DNA of 64,000 nt from Cephalotus follicularis (Eukaryota; Streptophyta; Magnoliopsida; Oxalidales; Cephalotaceae), in contig BDDD01000880.1 of assembly GCA_001972305.1 (NCBI GenBank), forward strand, positions 209,403 to 273,402, in the 5' to 3' direction. This document shows, in pieces, positions 23,246-34,804 of this stretch. The notes under the pieces are model-generated. The model was not told where the DNA came from and did not search any database. It saw nothing but the letters and a program-made list of their open reading frames with translations. Made by a program: the position numbers and the translations under genes. Every line of letters starts with the position of its first letter. Position 1 is the first letter of the stretch.

Positions 23246-23749
23246 CGAGTTTAGCCGACTAGAGACAACTAGACCCATCTAGCCACCTTCTTTGAAGGAC
23301 TACCTACCATGGTTAGGCTATCAATATTGATACAGACACTGTACCACTGACTTGAGGTCACATGCTCTATTGGATGCACTGGGTGTATTCAAACGTCACT
23401 ATTGATTGTCTGATAGATGATTGATAGGACTAAATGATTAGATCCTTATACATTGGTATAGGACAGTGGTATACGAGTGGTAGATCACAACTAGCATTCA
23501 TTCATTCACACACACTGATACTGTACGTATTGATATTGCATTCTATTTATAGCGTAATCCACGCATGGGGAAATTGTATACACTATTGATTATCTGATAG
23601 ATGATTGATAGGCTATCAACTTTTGACATAGGTAATAGAGCAGGGGCTAACAGTCGTGAAGACTCTAATTACAGTAGAGGATTGAAGACCAAATCTATTT
23701 GACTTTATCTCTTTGTTTATATCCCTTGGGCCATATACATGCTACAGGG

Positions 23750-24640
23750 TGAATATGAACATTGGTCGGCCATGGTTAATGCTGACTGGACGAGGAACAA
23801 CACAGTTCGTTCTTAGGCTTCCTTCCAGACAACGTTCTATGCTCGGTACATCCCTCAGGATGAAAAGGAAAAAATAGAGATCGAGTTTCCCAACCTAGTA
23901 TAGGAGGGCATATCAATTTCAGAGTATGAGTCCAAGTTTATACAGCTAGTCTGTTCTGGTCCATATTTGGTGGGAGGTCAGGAATGGAGAGCAAAGAAAT
24001 TCCTTCGTTGTTTGAGGATGGATCTGAAGAGCTAATTGACTCCTCTTGGTTTGACATCAATCATGGAAATTGCTACTCAAGCTCGATAGCTTGAGGCTCT
24101 TACAGAGGAGAGTAGATCGATGAGGAACCGAGATAATACCTGTCCAACGCCTACTTATTGGCAGGGTGGCGGTAGTGGTAGCGATAGTGGCAAGTCAAAG
24201 AATACGGATAGTAGTGATTCTTCTGGATCTCAAGGTGGTAGTCCTTCAAATGTTGGGAAATAGTCCCTGTTCTCAAGGAGGAGAGGCCAATCAAAGAGCT
24301 CCCATCAGAGTAACGGATCTAGAGGACCCGGTCAAAGTACACCTTCCAAGTTCTCTGATGCAGGTAACTAGAGTGCCCCAACTCATTGCGTAAATTGCCA
24401 CAAAACCAAGCACACTTCTGACAATTACCGATGGCACTTGCGTCTATGCTTGGCTTGCGGTAGTACCGATCATTCACCAGGATTTGTCCACATAGAGCAA
24501 GGGCTCCGGTCTCACAGCCTCAGGCACCACAGGGGCAGACATCACAGATCTAGTATGGTAGTGCACCATTATCATCCCGTGGGACTTCTCAGTCCAAAGG
24601 GAAGCAGGTCACAGGTTCTACACTGATCGTATAAGCCAGA
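23750..24640 (+). pseudogene. gag: gag of plus gypsy element, broken
   Basis: Recognisable phrases are FYARYIPQDEKEKIE near 23830-23875, ISEYESKFIQL near 23918-23950 and FLRCLRMDLKS near 24000-24033. They align with the FLNAYIPQ...FLKGLRPDIRS phrases of the clearer gag near 57.7-57.87 kb. A serine/glycine-rich stretch (24150-24360) precedes cysteine/histidine clusters CVNCHKTKHTSDN and CLACGSTDHSPG (about 24390-24485), zinc-knuckle-like as in the second gag. Broken in several places. Confidence 0.68.
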
Positions 24641-24649
24641 GTATTTGCT

Positions 24650-27600
24650 ATGTATCCAGGTACTGAAGCTAGGTCTAACTCAGTGATTGGAGGTACTCTT
24701 CGACTTTTCCACCTTTCATTTCGGTTTCTCATACATCCAGGCTCATCCTACTCATTCATTACATCTCACATTGTCCTTAGCATGGGTTTGAGTCCTGATT
24801 AGTTACCTTTCCTCATAGAGGTTAGTACACCTCTCGGTGAGTTAGCAAACACCAATTGAGTGTATAGAGACTGTGTATTGGAGATTATGGTCATTGCTTG
24901 CCAGCCGACCTTATTGTTCTCCCCATACAAAACCTTGGTGTGATTATTGGGATGAATTGGTTTTCTGTACACTATGCTCATATTGATTACTATCAGAAGG
25001 TGGTGGCCTTCTGTCCACTGGGATAGCTACCTTTCCAATTTATTAAGACCTTGGAGCTACACATTGTACCAGTGATTATAGCCTTACATGCAAACAAACT
25101 ACTGAGATAGGGTTGTCAGGGATACATGGCACATGTGATTGACACTGACAAATGGCAACGAAGTCTGGAGGAATATCCAGCGGTATACGAGTTCAGAGAT
25201 GTATTTCCTTAGGACTTGACATCCTTGCCAGTCAAAGAGACAGAGTTTGTTATTGACCTCTTACCCGGCACAGCTCCAGTTTCTAGAGCATCGTACTTTA
25301 TGGCACCAATTGAACTGAAAGTATAGCTATAGGACCTTCTTAACAAAGGTTTTATGCGCACGAGTGTTTCACCTTGGGGAGCACCGGTCTTATTTATCAA
25401 GAAGAAAGATGGATCACTGCAGATGTGCATCAATAATTGACAGCTTAACAGGATCACAGTGAAGAACAGGTACCCTCTACTGCACATTAATAAGTTATGT
25501 GACAAGCTAAAGTCTGCTACAGTGTTTAATAAGCTCAATTTGAGATCGAGTTATCACCAGCTGAGAGTCAAACAAAGTGATATTTTGAAAACTACTTTCA
25601 GATCCTGATATGGCCACTATGAGTTTCTAGTTATGCCTTTCGGCATGACTAATGCACCTGCCACTTTCATGGACTTGATGAACTGAGTGTTTGCACCTTA
25701 CTTGGACCAGTTCAAAGTAGTTTTCATTGATGACATCCTGGTCTATTCTAAAACTGAGGTGGAGCATGCCCAACACCTTTATACAGTATTACAGACTCTG
25801 AGGGATTGTCGTTTGTACGCCAAGTGCAACAATTGTGAATTCTGGCTTTCTCAGGTTGCTTTTCTTAGGCACATTATCTCTAGTAGTGGTTTATCAGTAG
25901 ATCCATCAAAGAGCAGAGTAGTGAAAGATTGGAAATGGCTAGAGAATGTTTCTAAAGTCCACAGTTTCTTGGGACTAGAGAGTTACTACTGCAGATTCAT
26001 CGAGGGATTCTAGCGGATTGCCACACCATTGACTCAACTGACTCAGAAACAAACAACTTTTGAACGGGATACTGGCTGTAAACAGAGTTTTCAGGAGCTA
26101 AAGGAGCAATTAATTTTTGCTTGCACCTATCCTACCTTTACCTGATGGGAATGAAGACTTCGTGGTTATACAGATACTTCAGGAAAAGGACTTGGATGTG
26201 TCGTTATGTAGTATGGGAAAGTAATTGCTTATACGTCTAAAAGGATTAAACTTATGAAGAGAACTATCTAGTGCATGATCTTGAGTTAGCGGCCATTGTC
26301 TTTGCTCTCAAAAAATGGTGTCACTACTTTATGACACCAAGTTTGTAGTTTTCACGGACCATAAGACCCTAAAGCACATTTTCTCACAAAAATAGTTGAA
26401 CATGAGACAGGCTCGTTCGATAATGTTACTGTTTTCAGTTGCCATTTTCAAATTTAAAAAACAAAAAACATGTTTGGTAATAATTTTTCATTTTTACGTG
26501 TTAGAAACGTTTTAGGAACATTTTCAAAATTTAATCTATAAAATGAAAACATCATTTTGATGTTTCCTAGTGTTTTCAAAACAGAAAACATGAACCGACC
26601 CGTGGATATCTTTGCTTCGGAATAAAACAATTAGAATTAGGCTCGGTATTGAGCCAATTTTTTGACTCTGCGCCAGTGATTCCACTATTATTATTAAACA
26701 ATAATGGAAGAATTCCTTCATATTCATAGAGATTGGGTACATAATTGACATGGATATAGTAAATCTCGCCTAGGCTGCTTTAATGGTAGTCTTTACATTT
26801 TCCCTTTATCTCTGTTTATAACATTTTTTTTCTCTCTATGTCATATTGTCTCACTCCTCTCTCTCAATCTTAGCCCCTTCTCTCTTAAGGTTTCTTCTCT
26901 AGATTTCACGCTGACTCTTCGAATTGCAGATAATCGGCACGAAAGAACTCAATCAAAACTTAGACATGAAATCAATCTAATTACTAATCTTTTTGAGGTT
27001 GCATCATAATCAATCCATGAATTTAGATTCTCTCCACTGTTTAACACCAAATTCAATATATCTCTAATTCTAATCGAGATAATACCACCCATATTCAAAT
27101 CACCCACATTAGTGTCATTTTAACATCAAATTCAATACCCAGATATTAGCATCTTTAAAACACCAAATGAGCCTCAACCCACAAGGAAATTTACGAGTCA
27201 AAGTTGGGGTTTTATGGGTAAAGGTTTTGAGTGAAAGAAAAGAAATGGGGACCGTAAATTGGATAATGAAAAAATTGAAGATTATGAAATAAATGCCGTG
27301 AAGGGACAATGAAGCCATGATTCTTTTCTCTCCCTTGACTACAGACTATAACTTGAAAGGAAAATTGCTTTTCGATTGGAAATGGTGTCTGATGATGATC
27401 ATCTTATACCATATGTTGGATTGTGGATTCATTATTTGATGTCGATACGATTCTTAAATTGACTTGATTTTATAACTGAACTGATTTTTCTTTTTTGTGT
27501 TTGTGATAAGTGATTTGATTTGTGCTGATATTCTAATTAGTGAGTTTCTTTTTTGTTTGTCTATTCAGTTGTCATTAAACATGTTTTTTGTTTTTTATTT

Positions 27601-28068
27601 TATAAATTTTAAAACAATTATAATTACCAAATGTATTTTGGTTTACAAAATTTTGAAAACAAAACGGAAACAACGCAAAACAAAAACATGAAATAGAAAA
27701 TAGAAAATGGTAACGTTACCAAACGAGGTATTAACTACTACAATTGTAATATTGAGTATCATCCAAGGAAGACGAATGCAGTCGCTGAGGTCTTGAGTCA
27801 TAGGATGGCTTGTATGACACTTTCTTCTATCTATACACAGCCGTTATTGCTTGACAGGATCCGAGATGCTCAGTGTTTTGATGCTGAGTTACAGAAAATA
27901 GCCACATGCATTGATGGTGACTTGAAACCAGATTTTTCCTGGACCGCCGATGGTTTGTTAAGTACTAAGGTGGAGTTTGTCTTCCAACCAACAGCGAGTT
28001 AAGGGAAGATCTCAAACTCATAGATTTCGTTTCTCCATTCATCCTGGGAGTACGAAGATGTATTAAGA
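24650..28068 (+). pseudogene. pol: pol of plus gypsy element, broken, interrupted
   Basis: Protease region: SSYSFITSHI near 24748-24775. Reverse transcriptase: [13 protein letters not shown] near 25375-25415, YHQLRVKQSDI near 25553-25585, MPFGMTNAPATF near 25635-25670 and FIDDILVYSK near 25722-25752, with the catalytic Asp pair. Then HSFLGLESYYCRFIEGF (about 25960-26010) and RNase H phrases (YTDTSGKGLGC near 26170-26200). After the nested TIR element the RNase H/integrase boundary resumes with NIEYHPRKTNAVAEVLSHR (about 27752-27808) and runs towards the integrase zinc region near 28068. It has numerous breaks and is clearly a fossil. Confidence 0.8.
26412..27727. mobile_element. Non-autonomous TIR DNA transposon (~1.3 kb)
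   Basis: The left end CTCGTTCGATAATG and right end GGTAACGTTACCAAACGAG form imperfect inverted repeats: the right end reversed reads CTCGTTTGGTAACG. Subterminal inverted similarity continues through the GTTTTGTTTTC-like tracts. The interior is AT-rich with no transposase frame. It lies between two conserved pieces of a gypsy RNase H region (left ...AACATGAGACAGG, right TTAACTACTACAATTG). Comparison with the homologous stretch near 51.08-51.12 kb shows roughly 15 bases of target missing and no clean target duplication. The family could be Mutator-like or hAT-like; I cannot decide. Confidence 0.66.
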
Positions 28069-28199
28069 TGTAATGTCCCAAATTTCCATTTAATGAATTA
28101 TTGTAATTCCCATTGTGATTATATGACGAGTTAATGAGAATTATGGATTTTCAGTTTGTGGTGTTGAACCTTGAACAAAGAGTGTTAAGGATTATTGTG

Positions 28200-28530
28200 A
28201 TGAGTTAAAAATATAAGGCGAAGACGCTTAAGCGTTGACGCCAAGAAATAGCGTCGACGCCAAGAAATAGCGTCGACGCCAAGAAGTAGAAGAAATAGCG
28301 TCGACGCCAAGAAGTAGAACGCCACGCTTAAGGCCCTTGCGTTAGAGCATTGACACCAAGAGATAGCGTCGACGTCATCGTTCTGAGCTAAAGACACGTA
28401 AGTGATACATTGACGCGTAAGTCAGCCTTGCAGAGCTATGCATTAACGTGATTCGTGGAACATGTTGGTGCTAAGGGGATAGTCAACGCGTCGACGTGCA
28501 CCTCAGTACGTTGACACCTAAACATGCTGC
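28200..28530. repeat. GTCRRC palindrome array (GCGTCGACGC type), partly tandem
   Basis: The first part is tandem: AAGAAATAGCGTCGACGCC or AAGAAGTAG... units of about 19-20 bp repeat three to four times (28237-28320), each with the perfect palindrome GCGTCGACGC. The rest is irregular, with decayed forms (GCGTTGACGC, ACGTTGACAC). Confidence 0.85.
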
Positions 28531-28695
28531 CAGATAAAGTTAAGCACCGACATAAGGCACACAAGAAACATGTGTCACCCACTGTATGGACGCCTTGTCA
28601 CGCCAGAGGTAGCGTGTTAGACATGGCACCAATTCCCCATGCCTGCAATTGCCGAAAGTGAGAAAGAGATGGGACAGGTGATTCAAACGGGCAGG

Positions 28696-28696
28696 T

Positions 28697-28737
<41 letters not shown>
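28696..28737. repeat. (AG)n microsatellite
   Basis: AG tract of about 40 bp within the LTR segment. The serine/leucine repeat frame on the minus strand is an artefact. Confidence 0.95.
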
Positions 28738-28738
<1 letters not shown>

Positions 28739-29154
28739 GGTTTCTTCATAAAACCAACACCTCTCATCTTCTTCTTCAACACACCTGAGAAAAAGAAAGA
28801 AAACAGAGGAAAAGAAAGGAAAACACGAGAAAAAGAGAGGAGAAAAAACTTGTGGATAAAGGCTTGGAAGCTTAGACCGAGCTTGGAGTTGAGCTTGGAT
28901 TTGGAGTTCCTACACTGAACTTGGAGCTCAAAGGGAGCACTACGGATCTGTGATCTTGAAGAGGTGGACTACGATTCCTAACTTGGAATCTAAGGTAGGA
29001 ATATATGACCGTGTTTTGAGCTTAATTATAATGGATGCATGAATGGTGGATTGTGATTTGAGCATGTGGGTTGCCATAAATGGATAACCTATCATGCATG
29101 TTCTGATTTGGAATGAAAATGGATTGAGTTGCATGTGTTGTTTTCCTTGGTTTC

Positions 29155-31859
29155 TAACGAGACCCGTTCCCATTCCCCCAGGGTGAGGAGCCCTGCCGGG
29201 GATGGCACACCTGCCAACAACCCTCCAAACACCAAAACCACCCGACCTGGGCCAACAAGGAAAAGTCCAGGGGTCAAATACGCAAAGGTCCGACTGGGAA
29301 GTTCAGACTGGGAACACGTAATATGATGGGGAATAAAACAAAAAGGCATAGGACTTAAAGAAACTACCGGGAACCCAAAACTCACCGTTTCACTTAAGCA
29401 CGAGGAAACCCCACACGTGTTCCACACGTGCTCACCTAAAACACCAAGGTTGGATAAAGGCCCGAGGAACCAAACACTACGTTCCTCAGCTTGGCAACAA
29501 CCCTCAAGCGCTTAGGCTTCAACATGAACCAAGCGTTTGTGGAACCCACGCATGCCCAAAATGCACGAGGACTCGCCAAAGCCCGGGGACACGCCAAAAC
29601 TTTGAGGACTAACCAATGTCCAGGGACACAAGAATGTTCGAGGACTCACTAACGTCCCAAGACACACGTCGTAACAAGGATCCATGCACCCCTCACATCC
29701 TAGGAATGCCAACTAACCTAGCGGTCTGAAATCTACTTCCCTAGGACCAAGAACATGCCCGGACAACGACCTGATGGTCTGACTTCCTGCCGAGGAAGCC
29801 TGTCGTGCACCAAGATCTATCCTAAGGTCGATCCAATGCCCGACCACTATCCTCAGCATCACTACACGTCCTTATCTTGTCTTAAGAGCTCGAAACTAAG
29901 GTCTACACCACCTAGAACCTTAATATCACACAGATAACACAAGCCGAGAAGAAAGATATATGAAATATCATTAAAACATCAAGGAAAATCATACATCAAA
30001 TCCTTCTCAAAAGATCGTACAAGAATTGTTTACAAAACAATATACAAAATACAACCCAAAGGTATTCTCCCCATGCATGAAGGAAAGGCTGGTCGAGAAG
30101 GCCAGGGAAAACGCATGCTCCATGGTCTACCTCATACAATATCCTTATAGTGATCCGACGATAGGAAAAACTTCACCTATACCTCAACTGCAAAACAACC
30201 TTGGAGGGGGTTAGTCCAAAGACTAGTGAGGGGGGAAAGAAAGCACTCCTTAGGCCCCAGACGAACACTAGACGCCGAGAACAAAAGGTTATACCCCAAC
30301 TGGGCCATCAAATAACCACGGCTCATCACCCGAGGATACTCAACAAGAATCGATAAACTACTTGGAGTATAAATATAGCAAAAGATATATATACAACATC
30401 AATAATGTTGAAAATAAGAACAAGAGAGACAAAATGAAGCAAGATGTCCAAACTAACTTTCCCGAGAACCCAACAAAGGATCTTACACTCCAGGGATCAA
30501 TTGATCAAAGGAATAATGGTACCTGTCATGTTACCCAAGTCACCTCAGCCAGATCACCTCGGCCATATCCAATACATTTGTTGGCGCCGGATTTCACGGT
30601 GGTAATCTCACACAGTCCCCCAAACAGAACTGGAGATGAAGATCATAGGCTTACAAGATGTGCACCACCTGTCATATACCGGTACAGAGAGCCACAAGTC
30701 TTGGTCTTCCATCAGAGGTGCCGATTGATCAATGTCGAACCCAGCCCTTGAGAGACATAGCAGATCATGAACATCAACTGAGGGGCCAGCGAATTACCGC
30801 TCAGGCACCGCCCTCGTTGGCAATCGAGTATAAGAACATCGACTGAGAGGTTGGCGAATCACCGCACGAGCCATCCATCGTCAGGAATCTCATAGTAGAG
30901 CATCCTACAAGGCCTGTTGGGAAGAGGAGCGGATCCTCGGCTGCACTCACACTCACATCCCATCATGGACAGTGGAAATGTGAAGATCTAGGTAGAGGAA
31001 CCTGGGGGCAGTCACACTTACATCGCATCATAGACCAATTCCACTGCAGTTATGAGAGGGGTATCCATGCTTACTCGCCCTCACCAAGTCATGCTCGGTC
31101 ATAACAATTTCCCAGTACCCAGTATCCAGAATCCAACACACATGGTATCACAAGAGTTATGACATATATATAAACAGGATAAATCAAGGGAAAACACATC
31201 ATAGAACATCGAGCACACCAGCTCAGAAATCAATATCAACTGAAACATGTCAAAACCAGAAAAAGGAATAACTCCCAGAAAAAAGACACCATGAAAGAGA
31301 ATATATTTAGAGGACACAAAATAAGCTCATAACTCTCGATTGTTCAAGGTAAAAGAAAGGAATGTCCCACTCAACACTTAACTACACACCTCCGCACAGA
31401 TCCTATAACTTTGGATCAACGCTCTGTTCCTTGGCTACAAGAACAACAACAAACAAACACAAACTTAGCATAGTCTGTACGAAAATAGAGCAAGACATGC
31501 ATGAAGCCTACATGCATGATCGTCTCCTCTGATAGTCATCCCGACCATCCATATTGCTCAACACACCACCAAGGATCACGCAACGATCCCCATTATAATC
31601 TCTGTCTCCACCGCAAATGGGAGGTTTAGCACGCACATTGCAAAACTAACAAAGGAAAGAAGATGAAGAAAGAAGAGCTCACCTCGACGAACCCAAGTTC
31701 TAAGATCTTCAAAGCCAAAACTCGCCTTCATTAGAGAGATCTTCTGGAGAGAAGAAAACACTGAGAAAACTACATACACAGATCTCTCAACTACCACTCT
31801 TCTGGCACAAGGAAACAGATAACAACGGCTCCTTACCTGCTACATTATCTTGACGTGAA
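29155..31859 (-). repeat. Minus gypsy LTR segment, probably 3' LTR of the outer chromovirus
   Basis: The left edge reads TAACGAGACCCGTTCCC, like the TGTCGTGACCCGTTCC edge of the LTRs at 1317 and 4454. Inside are GGAACCTGGGGGCAG and AAAGGAATGTCCCACTCA, diverged forms of phrases in those LTRs. No LTR 5' terminus occurs before 31860. The matching terminus TGTGACGACCC sits at 43902 next to a chromovirus pol, so this may be the bulk of that element's 3' LTR, split by the 31860-43784 block. That joining is inference. No supported gene. Confidence 0.6.
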
Positions 31860-32268
31860 GTGGTTGTGTCGGTTGGATGCAATGGCTTTGCCAAGCCATT
31901 TTCCTGGTATTCCAGGTTTTATATATGTGTTTTAAATGCAGGTTAAATGAGTTTTAAAACCATTAGGGTATGGTTTTAAGGTTTGGATACTATGGTGAAT
32001 CAATTAAGGTTTATATGCACTTTGATTGATTTTGGAATGTGACAATTCCTTAGGGTTAGAGTACCCTATCCAAATCCGAATCTTGCATGCTTAGAAACCT
32101 GCAAAGGCTTCATTTAAATGTCCAATTAGAGATCCAAGGATGAAATTGGGGCATTTACGGGCATTGGTCAAGGGTGGTTCCTTCACTGGAACATAAATTT
32201 TAAAATTGAGCACCCGTAACCTTAATGTCCTGAATGTTTTTCTTCCGCTGCTTTCCCAATTTCCAACA
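31860..32268 (+). repeat. 5' LTR, partial, of 2.5-kb-LTR Copia element
   Basis: Matches 39711-40117 almost base for base, ending CCCAATTTCCAACA. Only the 3' part of the LTR is present. Confidence 0.9.
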
Positions 32269-32270
32269 AG

Positions 32271-32281
32271 TGGTATCAGAG
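32271..32281 (+). promoter_or_regulatory. Primer-binding site, initiator tRNA-Met type
   Basis: TGGTATCAGAG two bases after the LTR end. Standard minus-strand primer site. Confidence 0.9.
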
Positions 32282-33947
32282 ATACTAATTGGCATTAATT
32301 GGACCTTAATTTGATGTTTGGTGGATTACTTGGTATGTCATTAACCTAGGCCAAAATTTTCAACTCCTAACCCTAAAGTGAAATTGACAAAATGAGATCA
32401 TTACGAATTTTTAATTCATGCTGATTTTTTGTCAATGGATTGAACTTTGGTAAATGTCTATTTACATGGATTGTTTGATGATCCAAAGGTTAATACGTTG
32501 TATGTTGATGATGCAAGGGGCATTCCAACATCCCTACATATGATTTAGGATCTCAAACGGACCTCCGAAAGTTCATTCTAATAGTGCAATTTTTATTCAA
32601 GAGGAATAATAAATATTAGTTTATTCTAATATAAAATTGCATAGTTTTTTCACTTAATTAAACCCTTTTGTGGGATTAATTTTTTGAATGTAGTGTTGAA
32701 CTACATATATGGTGGCTAGATATTAATTTATTTAGTGGGAGTGAAATTCCCTTTTGGCTGGTAGATAAATCGACAATCCATTGAATATTAAATTCTTACG
32801 TGTTTATTCATTAAATATATCGTGTTATATTTTTTGAATTTCTTATGCATGATGGTAGGCTTGGGACTAGACCTAGATGTTTTGGTTTCTTTTATGTATG
32901 TTATTTAAATGCTTTATTACGATGGAATTCATTTGGTTTGTAATAAGGTTGCCTGCGTGCCAATAATTTTTCTTATCCAATAAATTCTTAGAGTAGAATT
33001 TTCTCTTCTCCCTTTAAATGTATTCTTATTTTTAATGCATATTTAATGTAATTTTGAAATGGGAGTACAATGAAGATTGAAGAGGGGATCAAGAAAAATG
33101 CAAAACCATCTGAAGGCCATGTATGCATGGTACAATATTGTAAGATAATAGTTAAAGTCCCAAGTCAAGCCATTTTCTAGGTTGCATGAGATGGATGAAA
33201 TTTTAATTTTTTCAAACACGTCAAAGCATGCTAAGCCGTCCAAATGGGATTGGAAGATAATTAAATTTATCTAATAACAGTTTTGGTAAAACCTAAAATG
33301 TGAGACCTAAATTCCTCCAACTTATGAAATAATAAGTCCATAAGCGGTGGAGCACAGTCGGTGTCCTATCGTTGGCCTTCCACAATCATCATTGAATGGT
33401 GTGGATATATTGGGGATAGCACAACACACGGCTGAGGTCCTTCGTATAACCATTTCTATTCAATTTCAGTGTGAGGTGCACTGGAAGGAAGTGGCCGTGT
33501 TTTGGTACTCTGACAAGCACACTTGTGGGTATCAAAACAGGTCCATTTCTCTGAGGTTTGTGGGTCTGACTTATATCGGGATCTTATGGTTATTGTCATG
33601 CACACGGCTGAGACCATAAGGGCCGGGAGGTCGAATCTTGTATCGGATCTTACATAAAGGGCAAGAGGTCCTAAATGTAAATTGACACTCGTGTCTACCT
33701 ATTAAGCTTATTGTGGTTTGTCATGCACACGGCTGAGGCCACAATGAGTGAGATAGATTCCGATCCCCACTAGGAAGCAAGAGGTTTCCCGAATTCCACA
33801 TGGAGGTGTGGGATACGATTAGAATAGTGGGAGGAGCCATATTTCTAAAGACCAAGAATTATGGTAATAACTAATAATGGAACGATTTGCTAATTTCTTT
33901 CTCATGTTTCCTCTATGTAGGTTGCTAGATATATATATTTTGCAATA
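32282..33947 (+). other. Long non-coding leader of Copia element, with ACACGGCTGAG repeats
   Basis: About 1.67 kb between primer site and gag with no supported frame. It contains ACACGGCTGAG three times (about 33425, 33602 and 33728), each near a CATAAGG, CACAATG or CCTTCG context. The packaging signal is expected in this part of the element, but nothing here proves it. Confidence 0.6.
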
Positions 33948-34800
33948 ATGTCTATAAGCACCGCAATAGCACGAATACTTGAAACAAATAAGCTAGAGGG
34001 TCCAAACTTTTTGGATTGGCAGCGCAATCTGCGCCTAGTTCTCATGAGCATGAAGCTAGTGCATGTGATGACTGAAACTACCCCGGTTTTGGGAGATAAC
34101 CCAACCGAAGAGCATAAGGCCAAAGTGGCCAAATGGTTAGATGAGGATCAACAAGCTTGATGCTTAGCGATTGCAAGCATGGTCCCGGAATTGCAACGAC
34201 AGCATGAAAAGCTTGAGACTCTTGGCGCCATACTTCTGAGACTGCAGGAGTTATATGGTGCTAGATCTAGAACCCAGCGGTTCAACTTATCCCGTCAGCT
34301 CTTCTGGTTGAAAATGCCTGAGGGGGCATCAGTCCATGCTCATGGACTGAAGATGATTGATCTCATTGAGCAGCTGGCTCAATTGGATATAATCATGGAT
34401 GAGGGTTATTATATTGACCTTATGCTTGCGTCCCTCCCTCGGACATTCTCCCAATTCATCACAAATTTCCACATGAATATGGTGGAATGTACTCTATCTG
34501 AACTTGTGAAAATGCTTCGTACGGCCGAAGCCGACATGGACCATGGGAAGTCCAAGTCACAAGTGATGATGCTTCCATCTTCTTCTACCCAGAGAACCCC
34601 TAAAAAGGGCGGATCTGCTAGATCCAGGTCCAAGGGTAAAGGCAAGAGGCCGATGAAGAAGAAAGGGAAGAAACCACTGAGAGCAGTGGACGGGGATAAA
34701 ATCCAAAATAGGATCCGACGGCTTTCTAATGAGAAGGCCAACTATTATTGTGGAAAGCAAGGCCACTAGAGATCAAAATGTCCCGAACTCCGGAAGACCA
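33948..34800 (+). pseudogene. gag: gag of 2.5-kb-LTR Copia element, broken
   Basis: Starts at the ATG at 33948 (MSISTAIARILETNKLEGPN), the usual Copia gag opening with an NFLDWQRNLRL core. It continues through LQELYGARSRTQRFNLSRQL and the MIDLIEQLAQL helix region, then a lysine/arginine-rich linker (34590-34690) and a zinc knuckle YYCGKQGH (about 34742-34766). In the family it forms the particle and packages RNA. It is broken in a few places. Confidence 0.85.
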
Positions 34801-34804
34801 ATGC

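Larger units (their letters stand above)
21511..23740 (+). repeat. 5' LTR of plus gypsy element
   Basis: Starts TGTAACGACCCAAACT after GGCCGCTGG. It carries a GTGCTGACGCTTA-type motif cluster (22220-22450), a ~100-bp duplication (22724-22925) and a GATGGCATCCACCACTAAGTA repeat (23118-23245). Near 23640-23690 it has AGGGGCTAACAG...ATTACAGTAGAGGATTGA, the counterpart of the GGCTAACC...ACAGATTGA block of the other gypsy LTRs. The exact 3' end is uncertain. Confidence 0.65.
21511..28068 (+). mobile_element. Ty3/gypsy element, plus, broken, with nested TIR element
   Basis: Parts in order: LTR 21511-23740, gag 23750-24640, pol from about 24650 to 28068. A 1.3-kb terminal-inverted-repeat element lies at 26412-27727. 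The right end meets another LTR at 28069, and no matching 3' LTR is seen. Coding parts are heavily decayed with many breaks, so this is one of the oldest layers. Confidence 0.8.
28069..29154 (+). repeat. Plus gypsy LTR segment
   Basis: Starts TGTAATGTCCCAAATTTCC. It carries a GCGTCGACGC motif array (28200-28530), an AG microsatellite and the block GATTCCTAACTTGGAATC (about 28972-28992), which also occurs in minus orientation near 48640-48660. It belongs to the same broad LTR family as 46931-49444. It ends where the minus LTR at 29155 begins. Confidence 0.68.

Noticed and set aside
28069-29154. Centromeric or subtelomeric satellite, suggested by repeated GTCGAC units
   Set aside because: The units are limited to about 330 bp within an LTR that has its own terminus and a conserved block shared with other LTRs.
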